Shown here one piece after another: positions 6,680-11,023 of a stretch of DNA of 11,023 bases. Source of the DNA: Clostridiales bacterium (GTDB lineage: Bacteria; Bacillota; Clostridia; Oscillospirales; Oscillospiraceae); the NCBI GenBank assembly GCA_019421975.1, contig JAHZEE010000035.1, positions 1-11,023 on the forward strand, read 5' to 3'. A program made the translations under genes and the position numbers. How positions within the stretch are numbered: the first letter of the stretch is position 1; every line of letters starts with the position of its first letter. The notes under the pieces are model-generated. The model ran no database searches and was not told the origin of the DNA. It saw only the letters and a program-made list of their open reading frames with translations.

Positions 6680-6709
6680 TGTTGTCACCTCAAACAAAAA
6701 TTTCCTGAT

Positions 6710-7273
6710 TTATTGACCGTTCCCGGTGTGCTCCGCGCCGCGCAGAGAATCGAGCAGCGCCCTGCCCTGTTCAGAGAGCACGGCCTCGCCGTCCGCCTGC
6801 TCCAGCGCCTGCAGGGCCGCTGCCAGCGCCGCCTCATCCTGCGCCTGCCGGGCCAGCTGGGCCTGCGCAAGCAGCTCATATGCCAGAGCTGTCTGCTGCG
6901 CCGTCTGCTGCGCCTGCTCCAGCGCCTCAGTCAGCTGGGCATTTTCCTCCTCGTAGGCGTTCAGCTGGTCGTTCAGCTCCTTGTTCTCCTCGGCCAGCTG
7001 CTCGTTGGCCGCCTGGAGCACCTGGGCATTCTTGAGCGCATTGAGGCTCGACTCGTTGAGCTCCGAGATGGTGGCGCGGGAGTCGCGCAGCTGCATGAAA
7101 AAGCTCAGCAGCACCAGCAAAAACGCCACCACAAACAAGATGGTCATATAGGTCAGCAGCGCCCGTTTTTTCTTCGGATTGAGGTCCTTGGGCGGCGCTG
7201 CCGGCGCTGCCTCCGCTGCGGGGGTGTTGGAAATCTGTGCCTCGTCCGGCGTCTGCTTTTCTTCTGTACTCAT
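6710..7273 (-). CDS. Single-pass membrane protein with extracytoplasmic coiled coil
   Basis: I do not recognise this 187-residue protein. It has an acidic, Ala/Pro-rich cytoplasmic tail (1-30), a positive stop PKKKR (33-37), one membrane helix (about 38-61), and then a long Glu/Gln/Ala/Leu-rich coiled coil (about 65-165) whose leucines recur at heptad-like spacing. The positive residues before the helix place the tail inside and the coiled coil outside. No enzyme motif is visible. In many clostridial genomes a DUF4446 membrane/coiled-coil protein lies between parB and serS. This protein has the same place and general plan, but I do not see the conserved C-terminal part of that family. Its ATG overlaps the parB stop (ATGA), and its nearest GGAGG is 13 bases away, so translation is probably coupled to parB. 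It could link the partition machinery or the origin to the membrane, which is inference from position only. Confidence 0.75.
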   Translation of the reverse strand: MSTEEKQTPDEAQISNTPAAEAAPAAPPKDLNPKKKRALLTYMTILFVVAFLLVLLSFFMQLRDSRATISELNESSLNALKNAQVLQAANEQLAEENKELNDQLNAYEEENAQLTEALEQAQQTAQQTALAYELLAQAQLARQAQDEAALAAALQALEQADGEAVLSEQGRALLDSLRGAEHTGNGQ

Positions 7274-8133
7274 TTTTTCCGCTTGCCCTCCAGTTTTTGC
7301 AGCGCGTCCAGCAGCAGCTGCAGGTCGTCCTGCCCGTAGAATTCCAGATGGATCCGTCCCTTTCTTCGGCCGGTTTCGATCTTGACGCCCCGTCCGAGCC
7401 GCTGGGCCAGCTGCCGCTCACAGTCGGCCAGGTAGTCCACCCTCCAGGGCTTCTCCACCTCCTGGACCGGCGTCTGGGCCATCCGCTTGCACATGAGTTC
7501 CGCCTGCCGCACCGACAGCTCCAGCGCCGCGATCTTCTGCGCCGCGGCCTTCTGCTGCTTCTCTGACTTGAGGCTCAAGACCGCCCGGGCGTGGCCCGCG
7601 GTGAGCTTTCCTGCCTCCACCATCTCCACGATGGCCGGCGGCAGGGACAGCAGCCGCAGGGCGTTTGCCACCGCGGGGCGGGATTTCCCCACCCGCTCGG
7701 CCGCCTGCTCCTGGGTCAGACCATACTCCTCCATCAGCACCCGGTAGCCCTGCGCCTCCTCAATGGGGCTCAGGTCCGAGCGCTGCAGGTTCTCAATGAG
7801 CGCCAGCTCCATCACCGTCCGGTCGTCGGCCTCCAGCACAATGGCGGGCACCTCCGTGAGTCCCGCCTGGCGGGCCGCCCGCCAGCGCCGCTCTCCGGCG
7901 ATAATCTGATAGTAGCCGTTCCGGGTCTGCCGCACGGCCAGCGGCTGGATGAGGCCATGGGCCGCGATGGAGTCGGCCAGCGCCTGCAGCTCCTCCGGGT
8001 CAAACCGCTTGCGGGGCTGATCCGGGTTTGGTTCAATCTTCTGGATGGGCAGACGCAGCGGCTCCTGCTGCACCTCGGCGCTCTCGCCGAACAGCGCGCC
8101 CAGTCCCTTGCCCAGTCCCTTCTGGGATGCCAT
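7270..8133 (-). CDS. parB: Chromosome partitioning protein ParB (Spo0J)
   Basis: ParB is the CTP-dependent DNA clamp that loads at parS, spreads over neighbouring DNA, recruits condensin and stimulates the ParA ATPase. At 287 residues it is typical of the chromosomal type. The N-terminal KGLGKGLGALF (5-15) is the ParA-stimulating peptide region. The CTP-binding and hydrolysis core contains GERRWRAA (80-87) and ENLQRSDLSPIEEA (114-127). The helix-turn-helix that reads parS spans about 138-163 (LTQEQAAERVGKSRPAVAN). The C-terminal dimerisation domain is about 240-287. The start has AAGGAG seven bases upstream, immediately after the soj stop. The stop overlaps the next gene by four bases. A parS-like site lies about 0.9 kb upstream at 9050-9065. 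A Noc paralogue is an alternative family member, but pairing with soj and the parS sequence favour ParB. Confidence 0.96.
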   Translation of the reverse strand: MASQKGLGKGLGALFGESAEVQQEPLRLPIQKIEPNPDQPRKRFDPEELQALADSIAAHGLIQPLAVRQTRNGYYQIIAGERRWRAARQAGLTEVPAIVLEADDRTVMELALIENLQRSDLSPIEEAQGYRVLMEEYGLTQEQAAERVGKSRPAVANALRLLSLPPAIVEMVEAGKLTAGHARAVLSLKSEKQQKAAAQKIAALELSVRQAELMCKRMAQTPVQEVEKPWRVDYLADCERQLAQRLGRGVKIETGRRKGRIHLEFYGQDDLQLLLDALQKLEGKRKK

Positions 8134-8146
8134 GCAATCGCTCCTT

Positions 8147-8908
8147 TCAGCCCGGCTTCCGCCGGGCCAGAATCTCGTCGGCTAGGGCCGCATAGGCCTC
8201 GGCGCCGCGGCTGTATTTATCATAGGAAAACACCGGCACGCCGTGGCTGGGCGCCTCGGCCAGCCGGACATTGCGGGGGATCACCGACCGGAACACTTTC
8301 CCCGGGAAATGACGGCGCACCTCCTCGGCCACCTGGAGAGAGAAATTGGTCCGGCCGTCGTACATGGTGAGCAGCAGGCCAAAGATCTCCAGCTTCGGGT
8401 TGAGGTTTTTTTTGACCGCCCGCAGGGTCGCCATCAGATCCGACAGCCCCTCCAGGGCGTAGTACTCGCACTGCACCGGCACCAGGATCTGGTCCGCTGC
8501 GCACAGGGCGTTGAGGGTCAGCAGCTCCAGCGACGGCGGGCAGTCGATGAAGATGTAGTCGTAGGCGCTGCGCAGCTTGTCCAGCGCGGCCTTGAGCCGG
8601 TGCTCCCGGTCTGCCACGCCCACCAGCTCGATGCCCGCGCCGGAGAGCGCCGCCCCAGAGGACAGCAGGTCGCCAAATTTCGTGTGGATCACCGCTTTTT
8701 CCGGCTCCACCCCGTTGATAATCACATCATAAACGGTTTCCCCGCGGGTTTTGGCCACGCCCAAGCCCGCGGTGGCGTTGGCCTGCGGGTCGAAGTCGCA
8801 GAGCAGCACCTTGGCCCCGCGCTCGTGCAGCGCGGCGGTCAGATTGACAGAGGTGGTGGTCTTGCCCACACCGCCCTTCTGGTTGACCATGGCGATCACC
8901 CATCCCAT
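8147..8908 (-). CDS. soj: Chromosome partitioning ATPase ParA (Soj)
   Basis: Soj/ParA is the Walker-type ATPase that binds DNA non-specifically as an ATP dimer and drives origin segregation with ParB; in Bacillus it also controls DnaA. This copy has 253 residues. The deviant Walker A is KGGVGKTT (11-18), with both signature lysines. The A' region is VLLCDFDPQANAT (34-46) and Walker B is YIFIDCPPS (118-126). The late motif SVIPRNVRLAEAPSHG (208-223) is typical of chromosomal Soj. There is no N-terminal helix-turn-helix, so it is unlikely to repress its own promoter as plasmid ParA proteins do. A GTG at 8914 would add two residues but lies only three bases after GGAG; the ATG at 8908 has nine, so I prefer it. 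It is the first gene of the operon. A small hairpin covers its end, just before the parB ribosome binding site. Confidence 0.96.
   Translation of the reverse strand: MGWVIAMVNQKGGVGKTTTSVNLTAALHERGAKVLLCDFDPQANATAGLGVAKTRGETVYDVIINGVEPEKAVIHTKFGDLLSSGAALSGAGIELVGVADREHRLKAALDKLRSAYDYIFIDCPPSLELLTLNALCAADQILVPVQCEYYALEGLSDLMATLRAVKKNLNPKLEIFGLLLTMYDGRTNFSLQVAEEVRRHFPGKVFRSVIPRNVRLAEAPSHGVPVFSYDKYSRGAEAYAALADEILARRKPG
8150..8167 (-). other. Hairpin at the soj-parB junction
   Basis: In the - strand RNA, GCCCGGC and GCCGGGC pair around the loop GGAA, which fits a GNRA tetraloop. The hairpin encodes the last codons of soj, and its foot touches the UGA followed by AAGGAG of parB. There is no U-run, so it is not a terminator. 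It could shape translation coupling or RNA processing. The sequence is nearly the same as the stem of the serS terminator. Confidence 0.4.
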
Positions 8909-8946
8909 CGGCACTCGCTCCTTTCCAATTGGGAAGAATGTAGACT

Positions 8947-8974
8947 ATTATAGCACAGATCCTGTTCATTTCAA
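8947..8974 (-). promoter_or_regulatory. Promoter of the soj-parB operon
   Basis: On the - strand TTGAAA (8969-8974) is followed after 16 bases by a perfect TATAAT (8947-8952), preceded by an extended -10 TGC. Transcription should start near 8940, giving a leader of about 30 bases with AAAGGAG before soj. The promoter lies about 75 bases from the parS-like site, so spreading ParB may cover it. Confidence 0.8.
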
Positions 8975-9037
8975 CCGAAATTGCGCAAAAGAGCGCGAAA
9001 TCCCAAAAGGGTCCGGCCTCGGAACCCACATCCGCAC

Positions 9038-9072
9038 AAAAACAGCGGATGTTTCATGTGAAACATCCGCTG
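9038..9072 (-). terminator. Terminator of the radical SAM-lexA-flavodoxin operon, containing parS
   Basis: In the - strand RNA the arms 9059-9072 and 9043-9056 are perfect complements around two central bases. Allowing a four-base loop (ACAT), this makes a 13-base-pair stem. Five U follow directly (from AAAAA at 9038-9042). The hairpin includes the TGA (9054-9056) of the flavodoxin-like gene, so the stop codon is near the loop. It separates this operon from soj, whose promoter begins about 65 bases further on. Confidence 0.8.
9050..9065. promoter_or_regulatory. parS-like centromere site
   Basis: The 16-mer TGTTTCATGTGAAACA matches the Bacillus-type parS consensus (TGTTNCACGTGAAACA) at every defined position except one central base, T in place of C at the eighth position. 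It lies beside soj-parB and is the expected loading site for the ParB encoded here. It overlaps the stop codon of the flavodoxin-like gene and forms the inner part of that operon's terminator stem. I found no second site of this kind in the window. Confidence 0.85.
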
Positions 9073-9602
9073 CACTTCCGCGCTGCCTCAATCAGCGGCG
9101 CCAGCGCCGCCGGATCGGTATAATCCACGCTTTTTCCATAGGACGCCAGGAGCTGGCGCACCTGCTCGCTCTGCGCCTCTGCGGGCCTGCTCCGCAGCAT
9201 CCTGCAGAACAGGGCCATCATCATCCGGTCCCGGCGGCCCAGCCTGGCATAGTCCATACCGCCGCGCAGGTAAAACACCTGCGCTGGCTGCGGCAGCGCA
9301 TTCTGCACCGACGCCTGAATCCGCCGGCAGGTCTCCGGGCTTTGGGGATCGGACAGGCCGCAGGCAAAGACCAGATAGGTCCGGTCGGGCCGTGCGCGCA
9401 TCTGCCGCTCCAGCCAGCCGATGCCGTTGAGCCGCTCGGCGTACAGGCCGCCGCCGAAGATCAGCAGCCGGCACGCCTCCAGCTGCGCCGTCTCCGCCGC
9501 CGCGGTGGGACAGGCCGGGATCTGCAGCGCCTCTGCCAGCCAATTGGCATAGTTTCGGGTGCTCCCATAGCGGGAGGCATAGACAATACACGCCTGCTTC
9601 AT
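9054..9602 (-). CDS. Flavodoxin-like protein (HemG/flavodoxin_5 type)
   Basis: This 182-residue protein has a flavodoxin fold and probably binds FMN as a soluble electron carrier or small oxidoreductase. The N-terminal phosphate-binding loop is YASRYGSTRNYANWLAEAL (8-26). The second flavin-contacting loop is IFGGGLYAERLNGI (48-61), followed by FACGLSDP (79-86) and the typical FYLRGGMDYARLG (110-122). This arrangement resembles the branch containing protoporphyrinogen oxidase HemG more than classical electron-transfer flavodoxins. No haem genes are nearby, so that role is not supported here. The C-terminus carries CSGC (177-180). The start has GGAGG six bases upstream, and that site overlaps the lexA stop codon. 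The stop lies within the parS/terminator palindrome. Partner and substrate are unknown. Confidence 0.85.
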   Translation of the reverse strand: MKQACIVYASRYGSTRNYANWLAEALQIPACPTAAAETAQLEACRLLIFGGGLYAERLNGIGWLERQMRARPDRTYLVFACGLSDPQSPETCRRIQASVQNALPQPAQVFYLRGGMDYARLGRRDRMMMALFCRMLRSRPAEAQSEQVRQLLASYGKSVDYTDPAALAPLIEAARKCSGCFT

Positions 9603-9612
9603 GTGCTTCCTC

Positions 9613-10185
9613 CTATCGGTACCGGCGGATCACCGCCCGGACCACCCCAAGGATCACGGCCTGCCGGCCGTCGATGGGGGCATAGCTTGGGTTCTCCGGC
9701 AGCAGCCAGACCTGACCGTGCCGGCGGGACAGTCGTTTCACCGGCGCCTCATCGTCGAGCAGCGCCACCACGATTTTGCCGGAGTCCGCCTGGGACTGGG
9801 CGTGGACCACCACCAGGTCGCCGTCGAGAATGGCCGCGCCCACCATGCTGTCGCCCCGCACCCGCAGGGCAAAGCAGTCCGGCTCGCCCTCCCATGGCAG
9901 GTATCCCTCGATCTGCTCCACGGCCAGGATGGGCCGGCCCGCCGTGACTGTGCCCACCAGCGGCACCTGACCGGTCCGGGCGGCGGGCACCGTGATGGCC
10001 CGGGCCAGCTCCGGCTGGCCGCCGATGCGGCCGGCACGGCGCAGGGCATTTAAATGGTAGTGTACTGTAGACGGCGAGCGCAGCCCCACGCCGGCACAGA
10101 TCTCCCGCACCGTGGGCGCATAGCCATTGCGGCGCTGGTAGTCCTGTAAAAACTCAAAAATCTCCGTCTGGGTATCCCGTCTCAT
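9613..10185 (-). CDS. lexA: LexA repressor
   Basis: LexA represses SOS DNA-repair genes and cleaves itself when RecA filaments form. At 190 residues it is slightly shorter than the Bacillus and E. coli proteins (about 202-205). The N-terminal winged helix-turn-helix is visible as APTVREICAGVGLRSPSTVHYHLNALRRAG (23-52, in blocks). The self-cleavage site is Ala82-Gly83 in GTVTAGRP. The catalytic pair is Ser113 in GDSMVGAAILDGD and Lys150 in APVKRL. The open frame runs 63 codons further upstream, but those codons only overlay the end of the preceding gene. The ATG at 10185 follows AAGGAGG and overlaps that gene's TGA by four bases. The short hinge between domains (about 60-72) accounts for the small size. 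I see no clear LexA operator in the window; the operon's promoter lies outside it. Confidence 0.95.
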   Translation of the reverse strand: MRRDTQTEIFEFLQDYQRRNGYAPTVREICAGVGLRSPSTVHYHLNALRRAGRIGGQPELARAITVPAARTGQVPLVGTVTAGRPILAVEQIEGYLPWEGEPDCFALRVRGDSMVGAAILDGDLVVVHAQSQADSGKIVVALLDDEAPVKRLSRRHGQVWLLPENPSYAPIDGRQAVILGVVRAVIRRYR

Positions 10186-11023
10186 AGCGCCTCCTTGGGC
10201 ACGCCCTCCAGCTGGAAGGAGGGGATATAGGCCGCCGTCGCAGCGGCATAGTCCTGCCAATAGCCATCCGTCAGGCCGCAGAGCTCCATCCAGCTCAGCA
10301 CCGCGGCATACTCTGTCTCGGTGACGCGCCGGTCCAGCGGCGGCGACAGGCCGGGCATGGGGGTGTACTGGCACATGAGCGACAGCGGTACCGCCCCCTT
10401 GGGAAAGCGCTGGGCCACCCAGTCCACCACGGCCAGGGAGTTGTCCACCTCGCCCGGCAGCACCAGGTGCCGCAGCAGGACGCCCCGCTGCAGCAGGCCC
10501 TCCTCGTCGTACCTGGCCGGGCCGGTCTGCCGGTACATCTCCAAAATCGCCGCCTGGGCCGTCTGCGGGTAATCCGCCGCCCCCGACAGCCGCGCGGCCA
10601 GCGCGCTGTCGAGATACTTGAGATCCGGCAGGTACACATCCACCAGGCCTTCGAGCGCCCGCAAGGTCTGCACCGACTCATAGCCGCCGCAGTTCATCAC
10701 CACGGGCACCGGCAGCTTTGGCGTGAGCGCGGCGACAATGTCGGGCAAAAACTGGGTGGGCGTCACCAGGTTGAGATTGTGGCACCCCTCGTCGATGAGC
10801 TGTAAAAAAATGCTGCGCAGCTGCTGGCGCGTCACCGGCGCGCCAAAATCAGCCTGTGAAATCTGCCGATTCTGGCAGAACACACACCCCAGCGTGCAGC
10901 CGGAGAAAAACACAGTCCCGGAGCCGAAGCTGCCGGAGATGGGCGGCTCCTCCCAGAAATGGGGCGCAGCACGGGCCACCCGTGCGCCTGCCGGCTGACG
11001 GCAGACGCCCCTTTCCCCCGCCG
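10182..11023 (-). CDS. Radical SAM protein, PflX-like (COG1313), 5' end outside window
   Basis: This is a radical SAM enzyme resembling the uncharacterised PflX/COG1313 group, which is annotated as putative pyruvate formate-lyase activating-like. The iron-sulfur cluster motif CTLGCVFC (C-x3-C-x2-C) follows SGSFGSGTVFFSG, a family hallmark, with QNRQISQ just after it. A GTG at 10979 looks like a start, but the frame stays open to the window edge and the extra codons read AGERGVCRQPAGAR before VARAAPHFWEEP. This is the conserved family sequence, so the gene begins beyond 11023. The family's N-terminal cysteine-rich segment is therefore out of view. About 280 residues are visible, ending soon after PSFQLEGVPKEAL. 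The true target is unknown; no pyruvate formate-lyase gene is seen here. It is followed by lexA with a four-base overlap, so the two are co-translated. Confidence 0.9.
   Translation of the reverse strand, partial: AGERGVCRQPAGARVARAAPHFWEEPPISGSFGSGTVFFSGCTLGCVFCQNRQISQADFGAPVTRQQLRSIFLQLIDEGCHNLNLVTPTQFLPDIVAALTPKLPVPVVMNCGGYESVQTLRALEGLVDVYLPDLKYLDSALAARLSGAADYPQTAQAAILEMYRQTGPARYDEEGLLQRGVLLRHLVLPGEVDNSLAVVDWVAQRFPKGAVPLSLMCQYTPMPGLSPPLDRRVTETEYAAVLSWMELCGLTDGYWQDYAAATAAYIPSFQLEGVPKEAL

Noticed and set aside
6680..6709. Possible T-box leader before serS
   Set aside because: Only 30 bases separate the preceding stop from the serS start, too few for a T-box, and no such conserved sequence is present.
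7170..7385. Small + strand frames around the parB 3' end as possible overlapping genes
   Set aside because: They lie wholly within parB and the membrane coiled-coil gene, have no ribosome binding site and show only low-complexity Ala/Arg/Ser composition.
8975..9037. Possible hidden small gene or second parS between the parS site and the soj promoter
   Set aside because: I see no open frame with a ribosome binding site and no further parS-like palindrome; only short imperfect inverted repeats such as GCGC-N6-GCGC.
10186..10374. Longer LexA starting at 10374
   Set aside because: The extra 63 codons overlay the radical SAM gene in another frame. The ATG at 10185 has a ribosome binding site and gives the usual LexA N-terminus.
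10977..10979. GTG at 10979 as the start of the radical SAM gene
   Set aside because: The frame remains open upstream to the window edge, and the added residues AGERGVCRQPAGAR match the conserved family sequence before VARAAPHFWEEP. The gene is cut by the window and does not start there.

Overview
This window is a GC-rich stretch (roughly 60% or more by eye) of bacterial chromosome from what looks like a member of the Firmicutes/Clostridia, most likely an Oscillospiraceae-type gut anaerobe. The reasons are strong AGGAGG-type ribosome binding sites, sigma-A-like promoters, a short Gram-positive-type LexA, a YcxB-like protein, an 11-segment bacterial sodium symporter, and soj-parB followed by serS. 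The taxonomic call is inference. I see no phage, insertion sequence, CRISPR array, tRNA or rRNA. Almost everything is chromosomal housekeeping.

Left part (1-2855). The window opens in the C-terminal part of a prephenate dehydrogenase (tyrA, + strand). A small membrane protein converges on it from the - strand. The 110-base gap between them holds four DnaA-box-like 9-mers in direct tandem at 10-11 base spacing and a fifth further on, plus a probable tyrA terminator. A divergent promoter region then leads to mnmA and a translationally coupled single-domain GlmU-like nucleotidyltransferase, closed by a very strong bidirectional terminator.

Middle part (2854-5392). A neurotransmitter:sodium symporter (- strand) has a near-consensus promoter and a TTG start. 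It diverges from a small YcxB-like membrane protein (+ strand) that ends in a strong terminator. A small unrecognised gene (- strand) begins just downstream of the serS terminator.

Right part (5390-11023), all - strand. Transcription runs from soj/parA through parB and a single-pass membrane coiled-coil protein to serS, with a strong extended -10 promoter in front of soj. Upstream lies a second operon: a COG1313-type radical SAM protein (cut by the window edge), lexA and a flavodoxin-like protein. It ends at a hairpin terminator whose stem contains a parS-like 16-mer, TGTTTCATGTGAAACA. Partition ATPase, CTP-switch clamp protein and their centromere site are therefore together, with the parS doubling as the boundary between two operons.

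Nothing here looks like a new multi-gene system. The points most worth attention are regulatory: the parS embedded in a terminator, the phased DnaA-box cluster in a convergent gap, the unassigned membrane coiled-coil gene inside the parAB-serS operon, the stand-alone GlmU-type pyrophosphorylase beside mnmA, and a small gene placed directly after a terminator.
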